NCBI RefSeq assembly: GCF_048128805.1
Contig: NC_136012.1
Location: forward strand, 5,531,621 to 5,595,620
Length of the DNA: 64,000 nucleotides
Direction: 5' to 3'
From: Centroberyx gerrardi
Lineage: Eukaryota; Chordata; Actinopteri; Beryciformes; Berycidae
How positions within the stretch are numbered: the first letter of the stretch is position 1; each line of letters begins with the position of its first letter. The position numbers and the translations under genes are program-made. Shown here piece after piece: positions 22,300 to 32,894 of this stretch. The notes under the pieces are model-generated. The model was not told the origin of the DNA, ran no database searches, and was given only the letters and a program-made list of their open reading frames with translations.

Positions 22300-25200
22300 G
22301 TGTATCATCCTTCTACAGATAAGCATATTAATTCTTTATTCTATCTCTTCTTTGCCCCAGTTTTCACCACACCGGTTCTCACTATTATGGAACCTCCTGT
22401 TAGCACAATCCCTGTCATGGTTAGCAACAGCTACTCCACTTATAGAAGAAACCGCTCAGTTAATGAAAATAACCTTGTTTATGTGAAGTGTGCTGCTCCA
22501 TCACCTACTTTATGTCCACCTCCTCCTCCAAATGAGTCCATAGCGCTTCATATGTTGAATGTTAGGTCAGCTCAACCCCCCCTACTGGGTGAAAAATGTG
22601 GCCCCAATCCTAGCCCTCAGATCATTCTGTCCTCTGACATTGTGTATCACGGTACTCATAGAAATCTATACAGACCATCTGGTGTCTGTTTCAGTAATCT
22701 CACCCCTATCAATGTACTTACAAATTTTAGACCTGCTACTTCAGAAAACCCACCCCCTTCCCTGAACTCATCTGAAGATTTCAAGAAGAGAAAGGGACTT
22801 GGGCTGATGCATATCAACATTCGTAGCATTATGAAAAAGATGGATTACATTAACATTAACATTTGTATTTTTAACAACAATCCTGACATTTTAGTTCTTT
22901 CAGAAACTTGGTTAAAAAAAATCAATTGGAGATGATGATATTAATGTAAATGGCTACAATTTATTTAGATGCGATAGGCTTACTAAGGGTGGAGGTGTAG
23001 CAATTTATGTCAGAAGTAACATCAAAGCATCCAAGTTAGTTAGTGTGTCTATCCCAAAACGATATGAACTATTAATGTTGAATATAGAATTAAATCAAAA
23101 TGCTCTTTCTACTGTTGTTGGTATATATCGCCCACCCTCTGCCCCTTTAGAGGCGGTTGCCGATATTTTTGAGAATTTAACCCTTTTCATGACTTCAGAA
23201 GTGACTGTTATGGGAGATCTTAATTTAAATTGGATGTCCATAGACTCAGACAGTCTAAAGTTCATCTGTGCTGATCTTGGACTTACTCAACTGATCTCTG
23301 ATCCTACTCGCCCAAATTTTAAGAACCCTACCAAATCAACCTTAATTGATATCATATTAACAAGTCATCCCCATAAGTATTCTTCCAGTGGTGTACTTCC
23401 GTTAGATATAAGTGATCATTGCCCAATAGTATGTATTAGAGATACTCGATTACCCAAATTCAAAACTCGAATTGCTGTCAAGAGAAACTTTAGAAAATTA
23501 CAAGCCTTTTTATATGATCTCCAATATAGCAACCTTTCTCATACAATAAAAATTCCGGATGTTGAATTAGAATTAGATTATTTTTCAAATATCTTCAATT
23601 CAGTAGTTAATAAACATGCTCCATTCAAGAAATTAAGAATAAAAGATAGGTCCAGCCCCTGGTTCTCCTCTGAGCTATCAAATCTGTTCCAGTTAAGAAA
23701 CAAAATGTGGGCCCTAGCTAGACATTCTGGGGACCCCTCCCATTGGCTTGCCTCCAGACAGCTAAGAAATAAATGCACCTCCTCAATGAGAAAAGCTAAA
23801 TCTATGTATTACTTAACTTCCATCTTTAGCTCTTGGTCAAATCCATCTAAATTCTGGAAAGTAGTAAACCCCACTAAAAACAACGTTTCTACTCTGCCCA
23901 CTCATGTCAATTCCGGAAATTTCATACTGACAGAAGAAAAAGAAGTATGCACAGCTTTTAACAAACATTTTGTTGCAGCCGGCCCACCTTTTTGATAACG
24001 AGTGTATGGGGTCAGCCAATTCTGCAAATATATTTATTAATGATGATGGTTCTGTAGGGCTGCCTCTTAACAATGATAATTCTGTACATACAGTAAACTG
24101 TGCCCCTCAGTTTGCCCTCCATCCGCTTCCTCCTACTGTAGTTACTGAAGCTCTTCTGAAGCAACTGGAGAGGACAACTTGGACCCTTTTCTTCTCAAGC
24201 TCTCTGCCCCCATAATCTCAGAGCATATAACACATATTTTTAATTTAACTATTTTAACTGGCACATTTCCTAAAGTATGGAAGTCGGCTCATGTCTTACC
24301 TTTGCACAAGGGAGGGTGCCCTAACCAAACCCTAACCCTAAACCCTAACCCTTAGAACAGATCATAGCACCATCTCTGCTATTTCCCTAATTTTAAATGA
24401 TATTGTGTCAGCTGTAGACAATAGGAAGCACTGTGCTGCTCTTTTTGTCGATTTATCAAAAGCCTTTGATACAGTTGATCATTTCCTCCTCCTGCAAAGA
24501 TTATCAAATATTGGAATTGATCCTAATGCCTGTAGATGGTTCAACAATTACCTCTCTGACAGACAACAGTGTGTAAAAGTGGGTAATGTTAGATCAGAAT
24601 TTCTACCAATAACAAAAGGCGTCTCACAAGGTTCAATATTAGGACCAGTTCTGTTCACTATTTATATTAATGATATAGTCTTGTCTTTGCAAACCTGTAA
24701 TGTCCACCTTTATGCAGATGACACTATTTTATACTGTTGGGCTGACTCTATAAAATCGGCTACTGAAAACCTGCAGCTCTTTCAGTGCTTTGCAAAGTGC
24801 ACTTATAGATCTTAAACTTGTATTAAATGCCAATAAAACAAAATGTATGCTGTTCTCCAGAGCCAAAGACATTGATTACACTACTCTCCAAATCTGTACT
24901 TTAAATGGTACAGTCATTGAAAGAGTCCCACATTATAAATATTTAGGCATCTGGATTGATGACAAATTCACCTTCAAACCACATATTCATGCACTAATAA
25001 AAAAATTAAGAACAAAGCTCGGTTTTTTATATAGAAACAAGTCGTGTTTCCCTATGTTTTGTAGACAGAAGATTGTGGAAGCAATCTTTCTCTCAGTGCT
25101 AGATTACGGTGATGTGATTTACAGACATGCGGCAACCTCCACTCTTAAGCCCCTAGATGCTGTCTACCATTCAGCCCTTAGATTTATAACTGGAGACACC

Positions 25201-25560
25201 TATGGTACTCATCATTGTACTCTTTATCAAAAAGTGGGTTGGCCTTCTCTCTCCACTAGAAGAGACCAGCATCTGTTTTTATTTATTTATAAAGGGCTTC
25301 TCCAAAAATTGCCCTTATATTTAACATCTCTTATTGGCTGGAGAGTTGGAACACATAACACCCGTTCACAGGACTGGCTAGTGCTGCAGGTTCCAAGAAT
25401 CAACACTGATCTGGGAAAGATTGCTTTTAGATTTTTTGCACCATATATTTGGAATGAATTACAGCGTACTTTGCAGCTTGACATTCTGGTTCCAATGGGT
25501 CAATTTAGAAATCTAGTTAAAACCCTGATTGATTTTAGCTGTGACTGTTTTTTAAATTGA
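22300..25560 (+). pseudogene. LINE ORF2: APE endonuclease plus reverse transcriptase
   Basis: The first frame (22300-22935) leads into the endonuclease with MHINIRSI and LVLSETWL (catalytic Glu). A frameshift in the A run at about 22914-22921 moves to the next frame, which holds GYNLFRCDR, GDLNLNW (23213-23233) and SDHCPI (from 23411). Another frameshift lies near 23985. The RT region keeps motif A (DLSKAFDTVDH, from about 24450), motif B (GVSQGSILGP) and YADD (24711-24722), then frameshifts near 24785 and continues to a normal C-terminus at 25560. RT blocks preceding RTDHST are missing, with a telomere-like tract in their place. It cannot encode an active protein. Confidence 0.85.
24319..24354. 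repeat. Short interstitial telomere-like tract (CCCTAA)n
   Basis: About five degenerate CCCTAA/CCCTAAA units inside the LINE reverse transcriptase region, between LPLHKGG and RTDHST. The intervening protein segment expected in this family is absent. Confidence 0.8.
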
Positions 25561-25785
25561 CCTATTATTGTATTATATTACTTTTATTACTTTTATTATT
25601 TTTTATTCTTATTGTTATTCTTATTGTTCTTGTTACTATTATGGTATTATTGTTAATTATTTGATTGATATTGTACTTTAAATTGTTTGTTTTATGTTTT
25701 ATAGATACAGTTTTGTACTCAGGTCTCTCTTGAAGATGAGATCTCGATCTCAAGATGACTTACCTGATTAAATAATGGTTTGTAT

Positions 25786-26059
25786 ATAAATATGGTGTGA
25801 TAGCTTAACAGGATTATTACATGTATTTTGAGGCGGTATATGGTTTGCTTACCATCCTAATGTTGGTAAAGAAAAAAAGAAAGGCAAAAAGAAAAGCAAA
25901 ACCAGACCTGTATTTTGAGGTACAATGACTTATAAGAGACGCCAACACTGTATTCTTCATGTACATGGTAAAATGTTGATGGATCTATGTGAATAAGCCT
26001 GAAATTAACATGGCCAGATAAATTCTAGTTAATTTTATGAAAAACAAGAAAAGAGTCCA
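25786..26059. other. Spacer between LINE and tRNA array
   Basis: AT-rich, with an A/G-rich patch at 25868-25902. Nothing recognised. Confidence 0.5.
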
Positions 26060-26139
26060 GGGCATGGCTGATTGAAACCATGGCTGATTGAAAGCAGCTG
26101 GTAGTGTGGCCGAGTGCTGTCCAGTTTTGGCTGATTGAC
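26060..26139 (+). pseudogene. Scrambled array edge: tRNA-Leu 5' fragment fused to Arg 3' fragment
   Basis: Two copies of atggctgattgaaa (Arg 3' end plus spacer) are followed by the first 17 bases of tRNA-Leu (26100-26116). These join directly to the ccagttttggctg 3' end of an Arg60-type moiety (to 26133), then the usual 6-bp spacer before iMet at 26140. Confidence 0.75.
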
Positions 26140-26211
26140 AGCAGAGTGTCGCAGCGGAAGCGTGCTGGGCCCATAACCCAGAGATCGATGGATCAAAACC
26201 ATCCTCTGCTA
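26140..26211 (+). tRNA. tRNA-iMet (CAT), diverged edge copy
   Basis: Changes G10 to T, G46 to A and G57 to A. Upstream partner is only the 3' stub of an Arg60 moiety. Confidence 0.55.
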
Positions 26212-26434
26212 AATCTTAGCTTTTCCATACAGAAAGCCTCCATCATGTCCACGACTCCCATGTCCATGCCTTCGTTGTACTGCCATCAAATGAGTAATCA
26301 TCACGAGTAATCAACCCATGTCGACATTGACATGGGTTGGACACCACATCAGCATGTATTAGCAACAATTTTAGCTGAGAACGGCCATTACCGTGCTGGG
26401 TCTATATCGTGACACCGCAGCAGGCCTGGGTGTA

Positions 26435-26507
26435 GCCCCAGTGCCCTAATGGATAAGGCACTGGCCTCCTAAGCCAGGGATTGTGGGTTCAAGTCCCATC
26501 TGGGGTG
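26435..26507 (+). tRNA. tRNA-Arg (CCT), variant
   Basis: Full cloverleaf length (73 nt) with anticodon CCT. G10 is C here, which breaks the 10:25 pair. Confidence 0.75.
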
Positions 26508-26513
26508 ATTGAA

Positions 26514-26585
26514 AGCAGGGTGGCGCAGCGGAAGTGTGCTGGCCCCATAGCCCAGAGGTCGATGGATAGAAACCATCCTCTGCTA
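26514..26585 (+). pseudogene. tRNA-iMet (CAT), damaged
   Basis: Loses the G31:C39 pair, A38 is G, and C56 is A, among others. Partner Arg73 26435. Confidence 0.7.
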
Positions 26586-26759
26586 AATCTTAGCTTTTCC
26601 AAACAGAAAGCGTCCACCATGTCCCCGACTACAACATTCATGCCTTCATTCTCCTGTCATCGCATGAAAAATCAGCCCATGTGTACATTGACATGCCTTC
26701 TCTCCTCTCTGCTGCAGTGGACACCATAGCTGCTTCCCAAGCATCGTGACCAGGAAGCT

Positions 26760-26841
26760 GGTAGTGTGGCCGAGTGGTCTAAGGCGCTGGATTTAGGCTC
26801 CAGTCTCTCTGGAGGCGTGGGTTCAAATCTCACCACTGCCC
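26760..26841 (+). tRNA. tRNA-Leu (TAG), variant
   Basis: 82 nt, G26 type. T-stem change (aaatctcacc) and C at the discriminator. Confidence 0.75.
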
Positions 26842-27100
26842 TAAAGCTTCTGGTTAGCTGTGCTCAATCCTTCTAGCAATACCTTCAACTTTATGTCAGG
26901 AAAATGTCAAAACACAGGACAGAGAGGCTGCTTGCAAAGTCCAATAAAGAAGCTGACACATCATCATCCACTTTTAAACATGTATTAGCAACAGTTTTAA
27001 CTGAGAACGCCAGTTGCCATGCTGGTTCTATCTCGTCCCAGTGGCCTAATGGATGAGGAGCCAGAGATTATGGGTTCAAGTCCCGTTTTGGCTGACTGTT

Positions 27101-27172
27101 AGCAGAGTGGCGCAGCGGAAGCGTGCTGGGCCCATATCCCAGAGGTCGATGGATCGAAACCATTTTCTGCTA
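27101..27172 (+). tRNA. tRNA-iMet (CAT), variant
   Basis: A38 is T; two C-to-T changes give wobble pairs at 49:65 and 7:66. Partner Arg60 27035. Confidence 0.65.
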
Positions 27173-27259
27173 AATCTTAGCTTTTCCAAACAGAAAGCCT
27201 CCATCATGTCCACTACTCCAATGTCCATGCCTTTGTTCTACTCTCATCACATGAGTAAT

Positions 27260-27287
27260 CAACCCATGTCGACATTGACATGGGTTG
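27260..27287. repeat. Conserved spacer hairpin (representative of the array-wide element)
   Basis: caacccatgtc and gacatgggttg are perfect 11-bp inverted arms around a 6-base loop, about 88 bp downstream of iMet. It is present in all type-1 spacers; copies after the degenerate iMet have catgtgg in the left arm, shortening the stem. Confidence 0.85.
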
Positions 27288-27468
27288 GACACCACAGCAG
27301 CATGTATTAGCAACAGTTTTAGCTGAGAACAGCTGTTACCGTGCTGGGTCTACATCGTGACACCGCAAGCAGCCGTGGGTGTAGCCCCAGTGCCCTAATG
27401 TATAAGGCACTTGCCTCCTAAGCCAGGGATTGTGGGTGATTGAAAGCCAGGGATCTGGGGTGATTGAA

Positions 27469-27540
27469 AGCAGAGTGGCGCAGCGGAAGCGTGCTGGGCC
27501 CATAACCCAGAGGTCGATGGATCGAAACCATCCTCTGCTA
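27469..27540 (+). tRNA. tRNA-iMet (CAT), array consensus
   Basis: 72 nt and, from memory, identical to the human cytosolic initiator. Initiator hallmarks visible: A1:U72 end pair (agcagag/ctctgct), three G:C pairs under the CAT loop (ggg/ccc flanking cccataa), and A54/A60 in the T loop (atcgaaa) in place of the usual T54. A box tggcgcagcgg and B-box region gatggatcgaaacc are intact. It delivers Met to the ribosomal P site at start codons. Partner Arg79 27384; TTTT follows at +10. Confidence 0.97.
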
Positions 27541-27549
27541 AATCTTAGC

Positions 27550-27553
27550 TTTT
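27550..27553 (+). terminator. Pol III terminator after iMet (representative)
   Basis: TTTT starts 10 bases after the 3' end of the iMet at 27469-27540 (context ttagcttttcc). The same T run follows the iMet copies throughout the array. None occurs between an Arg moiety and its iMet. Confidence 0.8.
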
Positions 27554-27726
27554 CCAAACAGAAAGCCTCCACCATGTCCCCGACGACAACATTCATGCCT
27601 TCATTCCTGCCTTCATTCTCCTGTCATCGCATGAAAAATCAGCCTATGTGTACATTGACATACCTTCTCTCCTCTCTGCTGCAGTGGACACCATAGGTGC
27701 TTCCCAAGCATCGTAACCGAGACGCT

Positions 27727-27808
27727 GGTAGTGTGGCCGAGTGGTCTAAAGCACTGGATTTAGGCGCCAGTCTCTCTGGAGGCGTGGGTTCAAATCCCAC
27801 CACTGTCA
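27727..27808 (+). pseudogene. tRNA-Leu (TAG), damaged
   Basis: D-stem (ctaaagca), anticodon-arm (ggcgccag) and acceptor (actgtca) substitutions. Confidence 0.65.
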
Positions 27809-28067
27809 TAAAGCTTCTGGTTAGCTGTGCTCAATCCTTCTAGCAATACCTACAACTTTATGGCAGGAAAATGTCAAAACACAGGACAGAGAGGCTGCTT
27901 GCAAAGTACAATAAAGAAGCTGACACATCATCATCCACTTTTAAACATGTATTAGCAACAGTTTTAACTGAGAACGCCAGTTGCCATGCTTGTTTTATCT
28001 CGTCCCAGTGGCCTAATGGATGAGGAGCCAGAGATTGTGGGTTCAAGTCCCGTTTTGGCTGACTGAA

Positions 28068-28139
28068 AGCAGAGTGGCGCAGCGGAAGCGTGCTGGGCCC
28101 ATAACCCAGAGGTCGATGGATCGAAACCATCCTCTGCTA
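28068..28139 (+). tRNA. tRNA-iMet (CAT)
   Basis: Consensus; partner Arg60 28002. Confidence 0.96.
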
Positions 28140-28350
28140 AATCTTAGCTTTTCCAAACAGAAAGCCTCCATCATGTCCACGACTCCAATGTCCATGCCTT
28201 CGTTCTACTCTCATCACATGAGTAATCAACCCATGTCGACATTGACATGGGTTGGACACCACAGCAGCATGTATTAGCAACAGATTTAGCTGAGAACGGC
28301 CGTTACCGTGCTGTGTCTACATCGTGACACCGCAGCAGGCCATGGGTGTA

Positions 28351-28423
28351 GCCCCAGTGGCCTAATGGATAAGGAACTGGCCTCCTAAGCCAGGGATTGT
28401 GGGTTCATATCCCATCTGGGGTG
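28351..28423 (+). tRNA. tRNA-Arg (CCT), variant
   Basis: D-stem base changed (aaggaactgg) and T loop altered (ttcatat). Possibly inactive. Confidence 0.65.
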
Positions 28424-28429
28424 ATTGAA

Positions 28430-28501
28430 AGCAGAGTGGCGCAGCGGAAGCGTGCTGGGCCCATAACCCAGAGGTCGATGGATCGAAACCATCCTCTGCT
28501 A
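28430..28501 (+). tRNA. tRNA-iMet (CAT)
   Basis: Consensus; partner Arg73 28351. Confidence 0.96.
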
Positions 28502-28687
28502 AATCTTAGCTTTTCCAAACAGAAAGCCTCCACCATGTCCCCGACTACAACATTCATGCCTTCATTCCTGCCTTCATTCTCCTGTCATCGCATGAAAAAT
28601 CAGCCCATGTGTACATTGACGTGCCTTCTGTCCTCTCTGCTGCAGTGGACACCATAGCTGCTTCCCAAGCATCGCAACAGAGAAGCT

Positions 28688-28769
28688 GGTAGTGTGACCG
28701 AGTGGTCTAAGGCACTGGATTTAGGCTCCAGTCTCTCTGGAGGCATGGATTCAACTCCCACCACTGCCA
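28688..28769 (+). pseudogene. tRNA-Leu (TAG), damaged
   Basis: Changes in A box (gtgtgaccg) and T arm (catggattcaactccc). Confidence 0.7.
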
Positions 28770-29028
28770 TAAAGCTTCTGGTTAGTTGTGCTCAATCCTT
28801 CTAGCACTACCTACAAATTTATGGCAGGAAAATGTCAAAACACAGGACAGAGAGGCTGCTTGCAAAGTACAATAAAGAAGCTGACACATCATCATCCACT
28901 TTTAAACATGTATTAGGAACAGTTTTAACTGAGAACGGCAGTTGCCATGCTGGTTCTAGCTCGTCCCAGTGGCCTAATGGATGAGGAGCCAGAGATTGTG
29001 GGTTTAAGTCCCGTTTTGGCTGTCTGAA

Positions 29029-29100
29029 AACAGAGTGGAGCAGCGGAAGCGTGCTGGGCCCATAACCCAGAGGTCGATGTATTGAAACCATCCTCTGCTA
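29029..29100 (+). pseudogene. tRNA-iMet (CAT), degenerate
   Basis: G2 to A, C11 to A, G53 to T, C56 to T; the anticodon stem is intact. Partner Arg60 28963. Confidence 0.75.
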
Positions 29101-29311
29101 AATCTTAGCTTTTCCAAACAGAAAGCCTCAATCATGTCCACGACTCCAATGTCCATGCCTTCATTCTACTGTCATCACATGAGTAATCAACCCATGTCGA
29201 CATTGACATGGGTTGGACACCACAGCAGCATGTATTAGCTACAGATTTAGCTGAGAACGGCCGTTACCGTGCTGGGTCTACATCGTGACACCGCAGGAGG
29301 CCATGGGTGTA

Positions 29312-29384
29312 GCCCCAGTGGCCTAATGGATAAGGCACTTGCCTCCTAAGCCAGGGATTGTGGGTTCAAGTCCCATCTGGGTTG
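29312..29384 (+). tRNA. tRNA-Arg (CCT), variant
   Basis: Anticodon-stem change (cacttgcc) and acceptor change (tgggttg). Confidence 0.65.
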
Positions 29385-29390
29385 ATTGAA

Positions 29391-29462
29391 AGCAGAGTGG
29401 CGCAGCGGAAGCGTGCTGGGCCCATAACCCAGAGGTCGATGGATCGAAACCATCCTCTGCTA
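29391..29462 (+). tRNA. tRNA-iMet (CAT)
   Basis: Consensus; partner Arg73 29312. Confidence 0.96.
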
Positions 29463-29758
29463 AATCTTAGCTTTTCCAAACAGAAAGCCTCCATCATGTC
29501 CACGACTCCAATGTCCATGCCTTCGTTCTACTCTCATCACATGAGTAATCAACCCATGTCGACATTGACATGGGTTGGACACCACAGCAGCATGTATTAG
29601 CAACAGTTTTAGCTGAGAACAGCCGTTACCGTGCTGGGTCTACATCGTGACACCGCAAGCAGCTGTGGGTGTAGCCCCAGTGCCCTAATGTATAAGGCAC
29701 TTGCCTCCTAAGCCAGGGATTGTGGGTGATTGAAAGCCAGGGATCTGGGGTGATTGAA

Positions 29759-29830
29759 AGCAGAGTGGCGCAGCGGAAGCGTGCTGGGCCCATAACCCAG
29801 AGGTCGATGGATCGAAACCATCCTCTGCTA
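29759..29830 (+). tRNA. tRNA-iMet (CAT)
   Basis: Consensus; partner Arg79 29674. Confidence 0.96.
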
Positions 29831-30004
29831 AATCTTAGCTTTTCCAAACAGAAAGCCTCCATCATGTCCACGACTACAACATTCCTGCCTTCAATCTCCT
29901 GTCATCGCATGAAAAATCAGCCCATGTGTACATTCACATACCTTCTCTCCTCTCTGCTGCAGTGGACACCATAGGTGCTTCCCAAGCATCGTATCCGAGA
30001 CGCT

Positions 30005-30086
30005 GGTAGTGTGGCCGAGTGGTCTAAGGCGCTGGATTTAGGCTCCAGTCTCTCTGGAGGCGTGGGTTCAAATCCCATCACTGCCA
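30005..30086 (+). tRNA. tRNA-Leu (TAG), G26 type
   Basis: Reads CUA codons. Acceptor ggtagtg pairs with cactgcc, anticodon loop atttagg gives TAG, there is a long variable arm (tctctctgga region) as in class II tRNAs, and T loop ttcaaat. A and B boxes are intact. One wobble at the end of the T stem (cccat). No TTTT occurs within about 100 bp downstream, unlike iMet. Confidence 0.92.
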
Positions 30087-30345
30087 TAAAGCTTCTGGTT
30101 AGCTGTGCTCAATCCTTCTAGCAATACCTACAACTTTATGGCAGGAAAATGTCAAAACACAGGACAGAGAGGCTGCTTGCAAAGTACAATAAAGAAGCTG
30201 ACACATCATCATCCACTTTTAAACATGTATTAGCAACAGTTTTAACTGAGAACGCCAGTTGCCATGCTTGTTTTATCTCGTCCCAGTGGCCTAATGGATG
30301 AGGAGCCAGAGATTGTGGGTTCAAGTCCCGTTTTGGCTGCCTGAA

Positions 30346-30417
30346 AGCAGAGTGGCGCAGCGGAAGCGTGCTGGGCCCATAACCCAGAGGTCGATGGTTC
30401 GAAACCATCCTCTGCTA
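30346..30417 (+). tRNA. tRNA-iMet (CAT), T54 variant
   Basis: T loop reads ttcgaaa, so A54 is replaced by the elongator-type T54. All else consensus. Partner Arg60 30280. Confidence 0.9.
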
Positions 30418-30713
30418 AATCTTAGCTTTTCCAAACAGAAAGCCTCCATCATGTCCACGACTCCAATGTCCATGCCTTCGTTCTACTCTCATCACATGAG
30501 TAATCAACCCATGTCGACATTGACATGGGTTGGACACCACAGCAGCATGTATTAGCAACAGTTTTAGCTGAGAACAGCCGTTACCGTGCTGGGTCTACAT
30601 CGTGACACCGCAAGCAGCCGTGGGTGTAGCCCCAGTGCCCTAATGGATAAGGCACTTGCCTCCTAAGCCAGGGATTGTGGGTGATTGAAAGCCAGGGATC
30701 TGGGGTGATTGAA

Positions 30714-30785
30714 AGCAGAGTGGCGCAGCGGAAGCGTGCTGGGCCCATAACCCAGAGGTCGATGGATCGAAACCATCCTCTGCTA
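30714..30785 (+). tRNA. tRNA-iMet (CAT)
   Basis: Consensus; partner Arg79 30629. Confidence 0.96.
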
Positions 30786-30971
30786 AATCTTAGCTTTTCC
30801 AAACAGAAAGCCTCCACCATGTCCCAGACTACAACATTCATGCCTTCATTCCTGCCTTCATTCTCCTGTCATCACATGAAAAATCAGCCTATGTGTACAT
30901 TGACATACCTTCTCTCCTCTCTGCTGCAATGGACACCATAGGTGCTTCCCAAGCATCGTAACCGAGACGCT

Positions 30972-31053
30972 GGTAGTGTGGCCGAGTGGTCTAAGGCACT
31001 GGATTTAGGCTCCAGTCTCTCTGGAGGCGTGGGTTCAAATCCCACCACTGCCA
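30972..31053 (+). tRNA. tRNA-Leu (TAG), A26 type
   Basis: Differs from the G26 type only by aaggcactgg; base 26 is normally unpaired, so it should still fold. Confidence 0.93.
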
Positions 31054-31312
31054 TAAAGCTTCTGGTTAGCTGTGCTCAATCCTTCTAGCAATACCTATAA
31101 CTTTATGTCAGGAAAATGTCAAAACACAGGACAGAGAGGCTGCTTGCAAAGTCCAATAAAGGAGCTGACACATCATCATCCACTTATAAACATGTATTAG
31201 CAACGGTTTTAACTGAGAACGCCAGTTGCCATGCTTGTTCTTTCTCGTCCCAGTCGCCTAATGGATGAGGAGCCAGAGTTTGTGGGTTCAAGTCCCATCT
31301 GGGGTGATTGAA

Positions 31313-31384
31313 AGCAGAGTGGCGCAGCGGAAGCGTGCTAGGCCCATAACCCAGAGGTCGATGTATTGAAACCATCCTCTGCTA
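31313..31384 (+). pseudogene. tRNA-iMet (CAT), degenerate slot copy
   Basis: G29 to A breaks the first of the three hallmark G:C pairs; G53 to T breaks the T stem; C56 to T removes the 19:56 tertiary contact. Partner Arg60 31247. Confidence 0.8.
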
Positions 31385-31680
31385 AATCTTAGCTTTTCCA
31401 AACAGAAAGCCTCCATCATGTCCACGACTCCAATGTCCATGCCTTCGTTCTACTCTCATCACATGAGTAATCAACCCATGTGGACATTGACATGGGTTGG
31501 ACACCACAGCAGCATGTATTAGCAACAATTTTAGCTGAGAACAGCCATTACCGTGCTGGGTCTACATCGTGACACCGCAGGCAGCCGTGGGTGTAGCCCC
31601 AGTCCCCTAATGGATAAGGCACTTGCCTCCTAAGCCAGGGATTGTGGGTGATTGAAAGCCAGGGATCTGGGGTGATTGAA

Positions 31681-31752
31681 AGCAGAGTGGCGCAGCGGAA
31701 GCGTGCTGGGCCCATAACCCAGAGGTCGATGGATCGAAACCATCCTCTGCTA
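31681..31752 (+). tRNA. tRNA-iMet (CAT)
   Basis: Consensus; partner Arg79 31596. Confidence 0.96.
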
Positions 31753-31926
31753 AATCTTAGCTTTTCCAAACAGAAAGCCTCCATCATGTCCACGACTACA
31801 ACATTCCTGCCTTCAGTCTCCTGTCATCGCATGAAAAATCAGCCCATGTGTACCTTGACATACCTTCTCTCCTCTCTGCTGCAGTGGACACCATAGGTGC
31901 TTCCCAAGCATCGTAACCGAGACGCT

Positions 31927-32008
31927 GGTAGTGTGGCCGAGTGGTCTAAGGCGCTGGATTTAGGCTCCAGTCTCTCTGGAGGCGTGGGTTCAAATCCCAC
32001 CACTGCCA
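31927..32008 (+). tRNA. tRNA-Leu (TAG)
   Basis: G26 type; opens unit 31927. Confidence 0.95.
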
Positions 32009-32267
32009 TAAAGCTTCTGGTTAGCTGTGCTCAATCCTTCTAGCAATACCTACAACTTTATGGCAGGAAAATGTCAAAACACAGGACAGAGAGGCTGCTT
32101 GCAAAGTACAATAAAGAAGCTGACACATCATCATCCACTTTTAAACATGTATTAGCAACAGTTTTAACTGAGAACGCCAGTTGCCATGCTTGTTTGATCT
32201 CGTCCCAGTGGCCTAATGGATGAGGAGCCAGAGATTGTGGGTTCAAGTCCCGTTTTGGCTGACTGAA

Positions 32268-32339
32268 AGCAGAGTGGCGCAGCGGAAGCGTGCTGGGCCC
32301 ATAACCCAGAGGTCGATGGATCGAAACCATCCTCTGCCG
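32268..32339 (+). tRNA. tRNA-iMet (CAT), acceptor variant
   Basis: 3' end ctctgccg: U72 to C (loses the A1:U72 initiator pair) and A73 to G. Partner Arg60 32202. Confidence 0.75.
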
Positions 32340-32611
32340 AATCTTAGCTTTTCCAAACAGAAAGCCTCCATCATGTCCACGACTCCAATGTCCATGCCTT
32401 CGTTCTACTCTCATCACATGAGTAATCAACCCATGTCGACATTGACATGGGTTGGACACCACAGCAGCATGTATTAGCAACAGTTTTAGGTGAGAACAGC
32501 CGTTACCGTGCTGGGTCTACAACGTGACACCGCAAGCAGCTGTGGGTGTAGCCCCAGTGCCCTAATGTATAAGGCACTTGCCTCCTAAGCCAGGGATCTG
32601 GGGTGATTGAA

Positions 32612-32683
32612 AGCAGAGTGGCGCAGCGGAAGCGTGCTGGGCCCATAACCCAGAGGTCGATGGATCGAAACCATCCTCTGCTA
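32612..32683 (+). tRNA. tRNA-iMet (CAT)
   Basis: Consensus; partner Arg55 32551. Confidence 0.96.
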
Positions 32684-32894
32684 AATCTTAGCTTTTCCAA
32701 ACAGAAAGCCTCCACCATGTCCCCGACTACAACATTCCTGCCTTCATTCTCCTGTCATCGCATGAGTAATCAACCCATGTCGACATTGACATGGGTTGGA
32801 CACCACAGCAGCATGTATTAGCCACAGATTTAGCTGAGAACGGCCGTTACCGTGCTGGGTCTACATCGTGACACCGCAGCAGGCCATGGGTGTA

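Larger units (their letters stand above)
20560..25785 (+). mobile_element. L2-like LINE, near full length, disabled
   Basis: The order is 5' UTR, ORF1 (coiled coil plus esterase), ORF2 (APE endonuclease plus reverse transcriptase), then a 3' UTR ending cctgattaaataatggtt, the L2-type tail common in fish. The 5' boundary is approximate. The esterase-type ORF1 restricts the family to the CR1/L2/Rex1 group; L2 is my preferred call from the 3' end and the C-terminal region of ORF2. Disabled by an ORF1 stop, several ORF2 frameshifts and a deletion in the RT region. Confidence 0.85.
30005..31926 (+). repeat. Higher-order unit, 1922 bp
   Basis: Leu(G26), Arg60-iMet with T54, Arg79-iMet, Leu(A26), Arg60-degenerate iMet, Arg79-iMet. 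Same length and order as 40493-42414 and 45755-47676. Confidence 0.9.
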
